Positions 17,735 through 26,673 of a stretch of DNA of 64,000 bases are shown in pieces; the first letter of the stretch is position 1; each line of letters begins with the position of its first letter. Below the pieces are notes generated by a model. The model was not told the origin of the DNA. It searched no databases and saw only the letters and a list, made by a program, of their open reading frames with translations. Origin of the DNA: Microbacterium ginsengisoli (GTDB lineage: Bacteria > Actinomycetota > Actinomycetes > Actinomycetales > Microbacteriaceae). Location of the stretch: contig NZ_JYIY01000070.1 of assembly GCF_000956535.1 (NCBI RefSeq), positions 20,407 to 84,406 of the forward strand, written 5' to 3'. A program made the translations under genes and the position numbers.

Positions 17735-19138
17735 ATGATCAGACCCGACCTCACCCTGCCGATTCCCGAGCACATCACCGCCGCGCACTTCATCGGCATC
17801 GGCGGCTCGGGGATGTCCGGCCTCGCCCGCATGTTCCTGGCCCGCGGCATCCGGGTGTCGGGCTCCGACCGCTCCGACAGTGCCGCCCTGCGCGCGCTGG
17901 CTGAGGCGGGCGCGACCGTGTACGTCGGTCACGACGCCGCGCACCTCGGCGACGCCGACACCGTCGTGCACACCGGGGCGATCTGGCCCGAGAACCCGGA
18001 GTTCGTCACGGCGAAGCAGCGCGGTCTCGCGGTCATCCACCGTTCGCAGGCGCTGCACTGGCTGATCGGCTCGCGCCCGCTCGTGTCGGTGGCCGGTGCC
18101 CACGGCAAGACGACCTCGACCGGCATGATCGTGACCGCGCTCGGCGCGCTCGGCGCCGACCCGAACTTCGTGAGCGGTGGCGTGATCGCCGACCGCGGCG
18201 TCTCCAGCGGGTCCGGTGCCGACGACCTGTTCGTCATCGAAGCCGACGAGTCCGACGGCACCTTCCTGCTGTACGACACCGCGATCGCGCTGATCACGAA
18301 TGTCGACCCCGATCATCTCGACCACTGGGGCACCCGCGATGCCTTCTTCGATGGTTTCGTGCGCTTCGCCGACGCGGCCACGCGGGCGGTCGTCATCTCG
18401 TCGGACGACCCGGGCGCGCTGCGCGTGCGGGCGGCCACGACGCATCCTCACGTGATCTCGTTCGGCTTCGCCGACGACGCTGACGTGCGCGTCGCCGAGG
18501 TGCGCACGGACGGTCCGGTGGCCTTCACGCTGCACCACGCGGGGGAGTCGGCCTCGGTGCGTCTGGCCGTTCCCGGCGTGCACAACGCCATCAACGCCGC
18601 CGGTGCGGTCGCCGTACTGCTGACGCTCGGCTACCCGCTCGCCGCCGCGGCCGACGCCGTGACCGGGTTCGCCGGCACCGTGCGGCGCCTCGAGCTCCAC
18701 GGCGAACGCCGGGGCGTGCGCGTCTTCGACGACTACGCGCATCACCCGACCGAGGTCGCCGCGGCCCTGGCCGCGACCCGCACCTTCGCCGACGGCGGAC
18801 GCATCATCGCCGTGCACCAGCCCCACACCTACTCGCGCACGCAGGAGATGCACCGCGAGTTCGCCGAGGTGCTCGAGAGTCTGGCCGACCACACCGTTGT
18901 GCTCGACGTGTACGGGGCCCGCGAGGATCCGGTGCCGGGAGTGACGGGCCGACTCGTCAGCGACGACTTCACGGATGCCGCGCATGTCGCGTTCGTCCCG
19001 GACTGGCAGGCCGCCGCCGACTACACGGCCGGCGTCGCCCGCGACGGCGACGTCGTGATCACCCTCGGCTGCGGGGACGTGTACCGGATCATCCCGCAGG
19101 TGCTGGCCGCTCTCGAGACCGAGCCCGCGGGGGTCTGA
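17735..19138 (+). CDS. murC: UDP-N-acetylmuramate--L-alanine ligase
   Basis: 467-residue Mur ligase adding the first amino acid to UDP-MurNAc. Motifs are the N-terminal [14 protein letters not shown], the ATP loop [11 protein letters not shown] at about residues 120-130, [20 protein letters not shown], the central PGVHNAINA and [10 protein letters not shown] in the C-terminal domain. In some actinobacteria with type B peptidoglycan the first amino acid is Gly or Ser; the sequence cannot tell which is used here. Confidence 0.96.
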   Translation: MIRPDLTLPIPEHITAAHFIGIGGSGMSGLARMFLARGIRVSGSDRSDSAALRALAEAGATVYVGHDAAHLGDADTVVHTGAIWPENPEFVTAKQRGLAVIHRSQALHWLIGSRPLVSVAGAHGKTTSTGMIVTALGALGADPNFVSGGVIADRGVSSGSGADDLFVIEADESDGTFLLYDTAIALITNVDPDHLDHWGTRDAFFDGFVRFADAATRAVVISSDDPGALRVRAATTHPHVISFGFADDADVRVAEVRTDGPVAFTLHHAGESASVRLAVPGVHNAINAAGAVAVLLTLGYPLAAAADAVTGFAGTVRRLELHGERRGVRVFDDYAHHPTEVAAALAATRTFADGGRIIAVHQPHTYSRTQEMHREFAEVLESLADHTVVLDVYGAREDPVPGVTGRLVSDDFTDAAHVAFVPDWQAAADYTAGVARDGDVVITLGCGDVYRIIPQVLAALETEPAGV

Positions 19139-19140
19139 CG

Positions 19141-20214
19141 GTGCGACGGCCCACCCCGCTGCCCACGCCGGAGGAGCCGCCGCGCCGCGCCGCGGCCGAT
19201 CGCGGCGGATCCGCGCGTGGCGCGGCATCCGATGCGGTGCCGGCGTCGGCGCCGGAAGCGCAGCGGCGGGAGATCCCGGCCCGTGCGTCCGCGTCTCGAC
19301 GACGCCCGTCGGAGCCGGCGGTGGAGGAGACCGCGCCGATGCCGGAGTGGATCGACGACGCACCGCTGTTCGCGCCCGAACCGCTGCGGCCCGTCGACCG
19401 GGAAGCGGTCCCCGTCGACGCTCCCGCGGGGCCGCCGGCGGCGGCGGAGTCGACGGTTCGTCTCGGCGACGTGTGGCGGTCCGCGCGTGCGCGGCGGCGC
19501 GCGATCCGCTCGGAGGTGCGTCGGTTCACCGTTCGCCAGCGTCGCAGGCGCATCGTGTGGCTGTCGGTCGTCGCCGCCGTCGTGCTGCTCATCGCGGCGA
19601 GCATCGGCTCGGCGTACAGTCCGCTGTTCGCCGTGCAGCGGGTCGATGTGGTCGGCACGTCCCAGCTCGACGCGCAGACCGTCGCACACGCCCTCTCCGG
19701 ACAGATCGGCACCCCGTTGGCGGCCGTCGACGAGTCGGCCGTGAAAGCGGCTCTGGTGCAGTTCCCCCTCATCGAGACGTACACGGTGGAGGCGCAGCCT
19801 CCGCACGACCTGGTGGTGCGCATCGTCGAGCGCACCCCGGTCGGGTTCATCCAGTACCCGTCGGGGTACTCGCTGGTGGATGCGGCCGGCGTGCAGCTGT
19901 CGATGTCGTCGACGCCGCCGTCGGGCTATCCCGCGCTGACGGTGAGCGACACCTCGTCGGCGGCGTTCCGTGCGCTCGGTGCGGTGATCCGGGCGTTGCC
20001 CGCGCAGCTGCGCTCGATCGTCACGGCGGGCAGCGCGCAGACCGCCGACGACGTGACGCTCACGATCGGCGGCACCGGGACCCGGATCGTATGGGGGAGT
20101 GCCGACGAGAGCGCCGAGAAGGCGAAGGTGCTCGAGACGATGATGGTGTCGAGGCCGCCGCAGGGGGTGCACGTGTATGACGTGTCGTCTCCGAGCGCGA
20201 TCGTCGTGCAGTGA
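19141..20214 (+). CDS. ftsQ: Cell division protein FtsQ (DivIB)
   Basis: 357-residue bitopic division protein. An unusually long cytoplasmic N-terminus (about 135 residues) is rich in Arg, Pro, Ala and Glu, followed by one membrane helix (WLSVVAAVVLLIAASIGSAY). A POTRA domain begins at LFAVQRVDVVGTSQLDAQTV and an FtsQ domain follows (IVERTPVGFIQYPSGYSLVDAAGV). It scaffolds FtsL and FtsB at the septum. It starts 2 bases after the murC stop. The long charged N-terminus is a plausible target region for the PASTA kinase (inference). Confidence 0.92.
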   Translation: MRRPTPLPTPEEPPRRAAADRGGSARGAASDAVPASAPEAQRREIPARASASRRRPSEPAVEETAPMPEWIDDAPLFAPEPLRPVDREAVPVDAPAGPPAAAESTVRLGDVWRSARARRRAIRSEVRRFTVRQRRRRIVWLSVVAAVVLLIAASIGSAYSPLFAVQRVDVVGTSQLDAQTVAHALSGQIGTPLAAVDESAVKAALVQFPLIETYTVEAQPPHDLVVRIVERTPVGFIQYPSGYSLVDAAGVQLSMSSTPPSGYPALTVSDTSSAAFRALGAVIRALPAQLRSIVTAGSAQTADDVTLTIGGTGTRIVWGSADESAEKAKVLETMMVSRPPQGVHVYDVSSPSAIVVQ

Positions 20215-20227
20215 CCCGCTGACTCGA

Positions 20228-20273
20228 CGGCGACACGGCCGGAACGGCCGGGCCGGGTGAGCGAGCGTCGCCG
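20228..20273 (+). other. GC-rich hairpin downstream of ftsQ
   Basis: CGGCGAC (20228-20234) pairs with GTCGCCG (20267-20273) around an inner CGGCC/GGCCG pairing at 20236-20249. It lies just after the ftsQ stop with no T tract, so it may be an attenuator or a weak terminator between ftsQ and ftsZ. Confidence 0.35.
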
Positions 20274-20354
20274 CATCGATTTCCGAGAAGGATGTCGCGA
20301 CACGCGCGCGCGCTGCGACCGCGCCGCGTTCCGGCCGCTTACCTTCGAGTGAGA

Positions 20355-20395
20355 AATTGCATACCGGGCAATTCTTTAACGTTCATGTTGAACGT
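20355..20395 (+). promoter_or_regulatory. Two adjacent inverted repeats in the ftsZ upstream region
   Basis: AATTGC-N7-GCAATT (20355-20373) is followed 5 bases later by ACGTTCA-TGT-TGAACGT (20379-20395), both perfect. They sit 55-95 bases before ftsZ in a locally AT-rich patch of the 235-base gap. They look like protein-binding operators over an ftsZ-specific promoter; the regulator is unknown. Confidence 0.5.
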
Positions 20396-20449
20396 GAAGG
20401 TTGACGGCCCGGGTGCCGGAACAGGGTTCGGGACGAGACGGAGGCCGGC

Positions 20450-21601
20450 ATGAGCCAGAACCAGAACTACCTCGCAGTCATCAAGGTGGTCGGCGTGGGC
20501 GGCGGCGGCGTGAACGCCGTCAACCGCATGATCGAGCTCGGTCTGCGCGGCGTCGAGTTCATCGCCGTGAACACCGACGCACAGGCTCTGCTCATGAGCG
20601 ACGCCGACGTCAAGCTCGACGTCGGCCGCGAGCTGACCCGCGGTCTCGGTGCCGGCGCCGACCCCGAGGTGGGCCGCCGCGCCGCCGAGGACCACGCCGA
20701 CGAGATCGAGCAGGCCCTCGCCGGCGCCGACATGGTGTTCGTGACGGCCGGCGAAGGCGGCGGCACGGGCACCGGCGGCGCCCCCGTCGTCGCGAAGATC
20801 GCGAAATCGATCGGTGCGCTGACCATCGGCGTCGTGACCAAGCCCTTCTCGTTCGAGGGCCGTCGTCGCCAGAGCCAGGCCGAGGCGGGCGTCGGACGCC
20901 TCAAGGAAGAGGTCGACACCCTCATCGTGGTGCCCAACGACCGACTCCTCGAGATCAGCGACCGCGGCATCTCGATGATCGAGGCTTTCGCCACCGCCGA
21001 CCAGGTGCTGCTCGCCGGCGTGCAGGGCATCACCGACCTCATCACCACCCCGGGCCTGATCAACCTCGACTTCGCCGACGTCAAGTCGGTCATGCAGGGC
21101 GCGGGATCCGCGCTCATGGGCATCGGCTCCGCACGCGGCGCCGACCGGGCGATCAAGGCGGCGGAGCTCGCCGTCGAGTCGCCCCTGCTCGAGGCATCGA
21201 TCGAAGGCGCGCACGGCGTGCTGCTCTCGATCCAGGGCGGTTCGAACCTCGGCATCTTCGAGATCCACGACGCGGCGCAGCTCGTCAAGGAGGCCGCGCA
21301 CCCCGAAGCCAACATCATCTTCGGAACCGTCATCGACGACACCCTCGGAGACGAAGTTCGCGTCACCGTCATCGCCGCCGGATTCGACGGCGGCGAGCCG
21401 TCGCCGCGCCTGGAGCCCGTGCTCGGCTCCGCGCGCGCCGCCGCTGCGCCCGCGCCGACGGCGGCCGTCGCCGCGGTCGACGACCCGCGCGACGACGACA
21501 CCTCGTTCGCCGTGCCGGTGCACGCCGGTGTCTCCGACCCGGCGCCGTACGACTCGGCCTTCGGCGAGGACGACCTCGACATCCCGGACTTCCTCAAGTA
21601 G
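20450..21601 (+). CDS. ftsZ: Cell division protein FtsZ
   Basis: 383-residue tubulin-like GTPase forming the Z ring. It has the N-terminal [14 protein letters not shown] nucleotide-binding loop, the tubulin signature [11 protein letters not shown] near residues 103-113 and the T7-loop [12 protein letters not shown] linker of about 60 residues rich in Ala/Pro/Asp follows, then the conserved C-terminal peptide [10 protein letters not shown], which contacts SepF in actinobacteria. RBS GGAGG is present before ATG 20450. Unlike genes earlier in the cluster it has its own upstream regulatory region. Confidence 0.98.
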   Translation: MSQNQNYLAVIKVVGVGGGGVNAVNRMIELGLRGVEFIAVNTDAQALLMSDADVKLDVGRELTRGLGAGADPEVGRRAAEDHADEIEQALAGADMVFVTAGEGGGTGTGGAPVVAKIAKSIGALTIGVVTKPFSFEGRRRQSQAEAGVGRLKEEVDTLIVVPNDRLLEISDRGISMIEAFATADQVLLAGVQGITDLITTPGLINLDFADVKSVMQGAGSALMGIGSARGADRAIKAAELAVESPLLEASIEGAHGVLLSIQGGSNLGIFEIHDAAQLVKEAAHPEANIIFGTVIDDTLGDEVRVTVIAAGFDGGEPSPRLEPVLGSARAAAAPAPTAAVAAVDDPRDDDTSFAVPVHAGVSDPAPYDSAFGEDDLDIPDFLK

Positions 21602-21672
21602 GTCCGTTCGCCGTTCTCCGGCGGGCGTGAGCCCGAGCCGCCCGCCGGAGAATCTCCACCCGGGAGCACACC

Positions 21673-22362
21673 GTGCCCGACACCCTCGCCCAGCGCCTCA
21701 CTGTCGTCGACGAGCGCATCGCCGCCGCGGCGGTAGCCTCCGGCCGAGCGCCGCAGGAGATCACCCGCATCGTCGTCACGAAGTTCCACCCCGCCGACCT
21801 CGTGCGCGACCTGTTGGCGCTCGGCGTCACCGAGTTCGGCGAGAACCGTCAGCAGGAGCTCACCCTCAAAGCGGACGAGATCGGGGCCGCACGGGGCATC
21901 CGCTGGCATTTCATCGGCCAGGCGCAGACCAACAAGGCGCGCGCCGTGCGCGCGGCCGCGCAGGTCGTTCACTCCGTCGACCGGGACAGGCTCGCCGACG
22001 CGCTCGACGCGGCGGCGGCGGAGGGCGATCCCGCCCTCGACGTGCTGCTGCAGGTCAACCTCACGGACGACCCGGGGCGCGGCGGCGTCGTCCCCGCCGA
22101 CCTCGAGCGTCTCGCCGAGCACGTGGGCGGATGCCCCACCCTCCGCCTGCGCGGACTCATGGCGGTCGCGCCTCTGGATGAGGCGCCGGCCGACGCGTTC
22201 GCGCGTGTCGCCCGGCTCTCCGAGCGCCTGCGGGCGATCGACCCCGACGCCCGGTGGATCTCCGCCGGAATGACGGGGGATTTCGAGGAGGCGATCGCCG
22301 CCGGCGCGACACACCTGCGGATCGGCTCGGCAATCACGGGTCCGCGGCCCGAGCGCGGTTAG
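21673..22362 (+). CDS. YggS family pyridoxal phosphate-binding protein
   Basis: 229-residue PLP-binding protein of the YggS/PROSC (PLPHP) family involved in PLP homeostasis. The fold type III barrel shows the PLP-lysine segment (IVVTKFHPADLV, about residues 35-46), FGENRQQE, WHFIGQAQTNKAR, LRGLMAVAP and the C-terminal SAGMTGDFEEAIAAGATHLRIGSAI. GTG 21673 is the start, preceded by GGGAGCAC. The usual actinobacterial partner between ftsZ and yggS, the laccase-domain gene pgeF (yfiH), is absent; only 71 bases separate the two genes. Confidence 0.93.
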   Translation: MPDTLAQRLTVVDERIAAAAVASGRAPQEITRIVVTKFHPADLVRDLLALGVTEFGENRQQELTLKADEIGAARGIRWHFIGQAQTNKARAVRAAAQVVHSVDRDRLADALDAAAAEGDPALDVLLQVNLTDDPGRGGVVPADLERLAEHVGGCPTLRLRGLMAVAPLDEAPADAFARVARLSERLRAIDPDARWISAGMTGDFEEAIAAGATHLRIGSAITGPRPERG

Positions 22363-22392
22363 CCTCGATCCAGACAGCAAACGGAGGATGCG

Positions 22393-22854
22393 ATGTCGAA
22401 CCCGCTGAAGAAGACCATGGTGTACCTGGGCCTCGCCGACGAGGAAGAGGTCTACGAGGAGGAGCCCACTCCTCGCGCGTCCCGCAAGGAGGAGCGTCAT
22501 GTCGAGAAGGCGGCAGCACCGGTGACCCCGATCCACCGTCCGGCCGTCGTGCGACAGCCCGCTGCGGCATCCTTGAACGAGATCCTGACCGTGCACCCGA
22601 AGCAGTACCGCGACGCGCAGAACATCGCCGAGAGCTTCCGTGACGGTGTGCCGGTCATCATCAACCTGTCCCAGATGAGCGACGCCGACGCGCGCCGTCT
22701 GATCGACTTCGCCAGCGGGCTCGCGATGGGCCTGTTCGGACGCATCGAGCGCGTGACGAGCAAGGTGTTCCTGCTGTCCCCCGAGAACATCGCCGTCTCC
22801 GGCGACGGCGCGATCGCCCAGGCCGACCCCGAGTCGGTCCCGTTCGCGCCCTAA
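22393..22854 (+). CDS. sepF: Cell division protein SepF
   Basis: 153-residue FtsZ-membrane anchor of Gram-positive bacteria. It has an N-terminal amphipathic segment ([18 protein letters not shown]) for membrane binding, an acidic/charged linker, and the SepF core ([28 protein letters not shown], with [16 protein letters not shown] and [14 protein letters not shown]). RBS ACGGAGG precedes ATG 22393. It links FtsZ to the membrane during septation in actinobacteria, which lack FtsA. Confidence 0.95.
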   Translation: MSNPLKKTMVYLGLADEEEVYEEEPTPRASRKEERHVEKAAAPVTPIHRPAVVRQPAAASLNEILTVHPKQYRDAQNIAESFRDGVPVIINLSQMSDADARRLIDFASGLAMGLFGRIERVTSKVFLLSPENIAVSGDGAIAQADPESVPFAP

Positions 22855-22859
22855 TCGCC

Positions 22860-23162
22860 GTGGAGGTTGTCCGCCTCGTCGCATCCGTGGCGAACATCCT
22901 GCTGCTGGTGTTCGTCTTCGTCCTGTTCGCCCGGTTGATCCTCGACTACATCCCGATGTTCAACCGAGGTTGGCGGCCGCGGGGGGCGGGGCTCGTCGTC
23001 GCGGAGATCGTCTACACAGTCACCGATCCGCCCATCCGGATGTTCCGGCGCGTCATCCCTCCGTTGCGCATCGGACCCGTCGCGATCGACTTCGCGTTCA
23101 CGATCACCCTGCTGCTCTGCTTCGTGCTGATGTCGGTGACGAGCTATCTCGCGTCGTCCTGA
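22860..23162 (+). CDS. YggT family membrane protein
   Basis: 100-residue protein with two membrane helices (about 7-27 and 73-96) and the conserved YggT segment VTDPPIRMFRRVIPPLRIG between them. Its position between sepF and divIVA is conserved in actinobacteria. Function is not firmly known; roles in osmotic tolerance or division-site organisation have been suggested for the family. GTG 22860 lies 5 bases after the sepF stop. Confidence 0.9.
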   Translation: MEVVRLVASVANILLLVFVFVLFARLILDYIPMFNRGWRPRGAGLVVAEIVYTVTDPPIRMFRRVIPPLRIGPVAIDFAFTITLLLCFVLMSVTSYLASS

Positions 23163-23267
23163 ACCCTTCCGCTCCCCCCGAAGCCCGGGGCTATGCTTTT
23201 CTGAAGCGGCCCGAGAAGCGGGCACATCCCTCCTACCGACCGCCGCCACCTGAAAGAGGAAGATCTC

Positions 23268-23861
23268 ATGGCATTGACTCCGGATGACGTCGTCACCAAG
23301 CAGTTCCAGCACGTGCGTTTCAAGGAGGGCTTCGACCCTGACGAGGTGGATGACTTCCTCGACGAGATCGTCGTCGAGTGGCGTAAGGCGCTCACCGAGA
23401 ACGACGAGCTGAAGGCCAAGATCGCCGAGCTCGAGGCCGGCGCTGCCGCCGCCCCCGACGCTCCGGCCCCCGCGCCCGCCGTCGAGGAGGCGCCCGTTCC
23501 CGCTCCGGCCCCCGCGGCCGTCCCCGTCGAGGGCGCGGCGGCGACCGCCGGCATCCTGGAGCTCGCGCAGCGCCTGCACGACGAGCACGTCGCCGAGGGC
23601 AAGGCTCAGCGAGAGCAGCTCGTGGCCGAGGCGAAGGCCCAGGCCGCCGTCATCATCGGCGACGCCGAGGCGCGCGGTCGTGACGAGATCGCCCGCCTCG
23701 AGAAGGAGCGCGGCTCGCTCGAGTCCCGCATCAACGAGCTGCGCCAGTTCGAGCGCGACTACCGCTCGCAGCTGCGGAGCTACTTCGAGGGCAAGCTTCG
23801 CGACCTCGACTCGACCAGCAGCGGCTCCGACCAGACGCCCGTCTCGGCCATCGGTCAGTAA
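23268..23861 (+). CDS. DivIVA-domain polar growth/division protein (Wag31-like)
   Basis: 197-residue coiled-coil scaffold. The N-terminal DivIVA membrane-targeting domain (LTPDDVVTKQFQHVRFKEGFDPDEVDDFL) is followed by a first coiled coil, an Ala/Pro linker (about 62-90) and a second long coiled coil. DivIVA/Wag31 recruits cell-wall synthesis to poles or septum and is a known target of PASTA kinases in actinobacteria. An RBS (AAAGAGGAAG) precedes ATG 23268, with a possible TATGCT -10 at 23192-23197. It is the last gene of the dcw cluster. Confidence 0.94.
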   Translation: MALTPDDVVTKQFQHVRFKEGFDPDEVDDFLDEIVVEWRKALTENDELKAKIAELEAGAAAAPDAPAPAPAVEEAPVPAPAPAAVPVEGAAATAGILELAQRLHDEHVAEGKAQREQLVAEAKAQAAVIIGDAEARGRDEIARLEKERGSLESRINELRQFERDYRSQLRSYFEGKLRDLDSTSSGSDQTPVSAIGQ

Positions 23862-23870
23862 GCGCGTTCC

Positions 23871-24575
23871 TTGACGGTTCGACCCCCGCTTCGTGCGGCG
23901 GTGGCCGGTACCACCATCGCGATTCTCGCGATTCTGGTGCTGGCCGCCGACCAGTTTGCGAAGCACTTCGCGATTCTCACGCTCCCCCCGGAGCGCAACG
24001 TGCCCATCATCGGCGACCTGCTCGGGTTCTATCTGATCCGCAACTCGGGTGCGGCCTTCTCGCTCGGCGAGGGCGTGACCTGGGTGTTCACGATCGCCCT
24101 CATGCTGGTCGCCCTCGGCATCATCTGGCTCGCGCTGACCCGCGTGCGTTCGCGCGCATGGGCGGTCGTGCTGGGGCTCCTCCTCGGCGGTGTGCTCGGC
24201 AATCTGACCGATCGGGTGCTCCGCGCCCCCGGTTTCCCGGTGGGGCACGTCGTCGACTTCATCTCGACGCCGTGGCTCATGCCGGCGATCTACAACGTGG
24301 CGGACATCTTCATCACGACCATGATGATCGGCGTCGCCCTGCTCGTCCTCACGGGTCGTCGGTTCGACGGAACACGTGAGCCCCGTGCGGGTGCGGCGTT
24401 CGAGGACGATGACGCCCCGAACGGGATTGATGACTCGCCGGCCGGCGATGATGTGTCGGGCGCGGAGTCGACGGGCGCAGACGCATCCGACGAGGTCGAG
24501 ACGGAGGGGGAGGACGACGCCTCGCGGCCTGCACCGCCCGCCGACGAGCCCGGCCCGACGCCGACGCGCGCCTGA
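23871..24575 (+). CDS. lspA: Lipoprotein signal peptidase (signal peptidase II)
   Basis: 234-residue polytopic aspartyl protease that cleaves signal peptides of prolipoproteins in the membrane. Motifs are [11 protein letters not shown] near residues 23-33, [21 protein letters not shown] with the first catalytic Asp region, GHVVDFI, and [12 protein letters not shown] with the second Asp. The core ends near residue 165; an acidic, Pro-rich tail of about 65 residues follows, which is not part of the enzyme domain. The apparent start is TTG 23871, 9 bases after divIVA; an in-frame GTG at 23901 is an alternative. Confidence 0.93.
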   Translation: MTVRPPLRAAVAGTTIAILAILVLAADQFAKHFAILTLPPERNVPIIGDLLGFYLIRNSGAAFSLGEGVTWVFTIALMLVALGIIWLALTRVRSRAWAVVLGLLLGGVLGNLTDRVLRAPGFPVGHVVDFISTPWLMPAIYNVADIFITTMMIGVALLVLTGRRFDGTREPRAGAAFEDDDAPNGIDDSPAGDDVSGAESTGADASDEVETEGEDDASRPAPPADEPGPTPTRA

Positions 24576-24576
24576 C

Positions 24577-25497
24577 GTGGACAGCCGTAGCCTCCCGGTT
24601 CCGGACGGCCTCGACGGCGCGCGGGCGGACGCCGGGCTCGCGAAGCTGCTCGGCTTCTCCCGCACCTTCGCGGCGGAGGTCATCGATGGCGGCACCGTGC
24701 TGGTCGACGGTGCGGTGATCGACAAGTCCGACCGGCTGCGCGCCGGCGCATGGCTGGATGTCGCGTGGGAGCCGAAGCGCGACCCCGAAGTGATCCCCGT
24801 GGCCGTGCCCGATCTCGGCATCGTTCACGACGACGATGACATCGTCGTGGTCGACAAGCCCGCGGGCGTGGCCGCCCATCCCTCGCTCGGCTGGGAAGGC
24901 CCGACCGTGCTGGGCGCCCTGGCCGCCGCGGGCTTCCGCATCGCGACGACCGGCGCACCCGAGCGCCAGGGCATCGTGCACCGTCTCGACGTCGGAACGA
25001 GCGGTCTCATGGTCGTCGCCAAGAGCGAACGCGCGTACACCGAGCTGAAGCACGCCTTCAAGGAGCGCGAGGTCGAGAAGATCTACCACGCCGTCGTGCA
25101 GGGGCATCCCGATCCGCTCGCGGGCACCATCGACGCGCCCATCGGGCGGCACGCTTCGCACTCCTGGAAGTTCGCCATCACGCCCGCCGGCAAGGACTCC
25201 GTGACGCATTACGAGACGATCGAGGCGTTTCCCGCGGCATCCCTGCTGGAGATCCACCTCGAGACGGGCCGGACCCACCAGATCCGCGTGCACATGGCCG
25301 CTCACCGGCATCCGTGCGTGGGTGACCCGTTGTACGGCGGCGACCCGACCCTCTCGGTGAGGCTGGGGCTCACGCGGCAGTGGCTGCACGCGCATCGGCT
25401 CGCGTTCACGCACCCGGTCTCGCGGGAATGGGTCTCGTTCGAGAGCCCCTACGCGCCCGACCTCGCGCACGCCCTGGCCGTCCTGCGCGGCGACTGA
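24577..25497 (+). CDS. rluD: RluD-type 23S rRNA pseudouridine synthase
   Basis: 306-residue RluA-family enzyme. An N-terminal S4-like RNA-binding domain (about 15-75) is followed by the synthase domain with the catalytic Asp in [15 protein letters not shown], then [26 protein letters not shown] and VGDPLYGG. It probably isomerises uridines in helix 69 of 23S rRNA. GTG 24577 directly follows the lspA stop, and lspA-rluD coupling is common in actinobacteria. The exact rRNA position is inferred. Confidence 0.92.
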   Translation: MDSRSLPVPDGLDGARADAGLAKLLGFSRTFAAEVIDGGTVLVDGAVIDKSDRLRAGAWLDVAWEPKRDPEVIPVAVPDLGIVHDDDDIVVVDKPAGVAAHPSLGWEGPTVLGALAAAGFRIATTGAPERQGIVHRLDVGTSGLMVVAKSERAYTELKHAFKEREVEKIYHAVVQGHPDPLAGTIDAPIGRHASHSWKFAITPAGKDSVTHYETIEAFPAASLLEIHLETGRTHQIRVHMAAHRHPCVGDPLYGGDPTLSVRLGLTRQWLHAHRLAFTHPVSREWVSFESPYAPDLAHALAVLRGD

Positions 25498-25545
25498 CGA
25501 GCGCGCGCTGACGTCGGTGTCGGATGCCGCGGCCACACTGAGCGC

Positions 25546-26118
25546 ATGGTGATCGAGGTACGCGCGGCGACGGATGCCGCAGCGGTGCTCACGCTCGTCG
25601 GCGCGAAGAGTCCGAAGGCCCGGGTGTGCACCTGCCTCGGCTACCGGTTGCCGTCGCGCGAGACACGCGAGCTCGATGCTGCCGGCGCGGCCGCTGTCAT
25701 CCGCTCGTGGTGCGCGGTCGAGCCGGCGCCGGGGGTCGTCGCGTGGGACGGCGACGAGCCGGTCGGCTGGGCCGCAGCGCACCCGCGGCGCGAGACCACG
25801 TTCGCGCGTTCGCGCGTCATCCCGCACCTCGACGATCTGGATGTGTGGTCGGTCTGGTGCTTCCGAGTGCGACCCGGCCACAAGCGGCGCGGGATCATGC
25901 ACCACCTGCTCGACGGAGCGGTGCGTTTCGCTGCCGACAGCGGGGCTCCGGCGATCGAGGGGTACCCACTCGACAACGGCGGCGCGCGCATCGAGCAGAC
26001 CATGGCCTATGTCGGCACGTTGGCCCTCTTCGAGCAGCACGGCTTCATCCGCGCGGCAGAGACCGCGTCGGTGCTCGACGGGCATCCCCGGGTGATCGCA
26101 CGGCGCGTGCTCGCGTGA
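25546..26118 (+). CDS. GNAT family N-acetyltransferase
   Basis: 190-residue acetyltransferase-fold protein. Visible are the N-terminal EVRAATDAAAVLTLVGAKS, a cysteine-containing CTCLGYRLP stretch, and the core FRVRPGHKRRGIMHHLLDGAV, matching the acetyl-CoA pyrophosphate-binding R/QxxGxG/A region. The C-terminal MAYVGTLALFEQHGF is typical of GNAT C-termini. Substrate unknown. It stands alone between rluD and the convergent NUDIX gene. Confidence 0.8.
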   Translation: MVIEVRAATDAAAVLTLVGAKSPKARVCTCLGYRLPSRETRELDAAGAAAVIRSWCAVEPAPGVVAWDGDEPVGWAAAHPRRETTFARSRVIPHLDDLDVWSVWCFRVRPGHKRRGIMHHLLDGAVRFAADSGAPAIEGYPLDNGGARIEQTMAYVGTLALFEQHGFIRAAETASVLDGHPRVIARRVLA

Positions 26119-26127
26119 GCGCGACGG

Positions 26128-26604
26128 TCAGCGACCGCCCTCGAAGCGCGCCTCGGCGTCAGGGGCGAGGGCGGCGGTGATCCGTCGCCGCATCTCGGGA
26201 CCGATCTCGGCGGGCAGCGGATCGGCCGGGTACCACGCGACATCCGTCATCTCGCCGTCGGCGGGGAACGGGTCGCCCGAGATCCAGCGGCACCGGAACG
26301 TGAGGTCGAGGTAGTCGCTCTGGTCGCCGTTCTCGTAGGTCACACGCGGGATCTGGTGCACGGACGCGAGTCGCTCGGCGACGATCACGACGCCGGCCTC
26401 CTCCGCGGCCTCGCGCACCGCTGCATCGGCGGGTTCCTCGCCCGGGTCGACGATGCCCGTGACGGGAGTCAGTGCGCCGTTGTCGCTGCGCCTGCCGAGC
26501 AGGAGCATCCCCTCGTGCTCGACGACGGCGGTCACGCCGACGAGCGGCAGGGGGCGGGTGCCGACGAAGCGGCGCAGCTCGAGCACGAAGTCGGGGGTGG
26601 GCAC
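26128..26604 (-). CDS. NUDIX hydrolase
   Basis: 158-residue pyrophosphohydrolase. The Nudix box is seen as GIVDPGEEPADAAVREAAEEAGV at about residues 48-70 (GX5EX7REUXEEXGU). N-terminal VGVTAVVEHEGMLLLGRR is the usual first strand pair. Its substrate is a nucleoside diphosphate derivative, not identifiable here. GTG 26604 is chosen because minus-strand TATCGT lies 6 bases upstream (leaderless). The open frame continues far upstream (to 29865) only as the shadow of dnaE. Confidence 0.88.
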   Translation of the reverse strand: MPTPDFVLELRRFVGTRPLPLVGVTAVVEHEGMLLLGRRSDNGALTPVTGIVDPGEEPADAAVREAAEEAGVVIVAERLASVHQIPRVTYENGDQSDYLDLTFRCRWISGDPFPADGEMTDVAWYPADPLPAEIGPEMRRRITAALAPDAEARFEGGR

Positions 26605-26610
26605 AGGCCC

Positions 26611-26616
26611 ACGATA
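26611..26616 (-). promoter_or_regulatory. -10 element of a leaderless promoter for the NUDIX gene
   Basis: Minus-strand TATCGT, 6 bases, GTG 26604. Confidence 0.45.
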
Positions 26617-26661
26617 GGGGAGCGGCACGAGGGTCGCCGACGCCGTGTCCGAGGGTCGACC

Positions 26662-26667
26662 TAGACT
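26662..26667 (+). promoter_or_regulatory. -10 element of a leaderless promoter for dnaE
   Basis: TAGACT, 6 bases, GTG 26674; no Shine-Dalgarno. Confidence 0.6.
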
Positions 26668-26673
26668 CGACGC

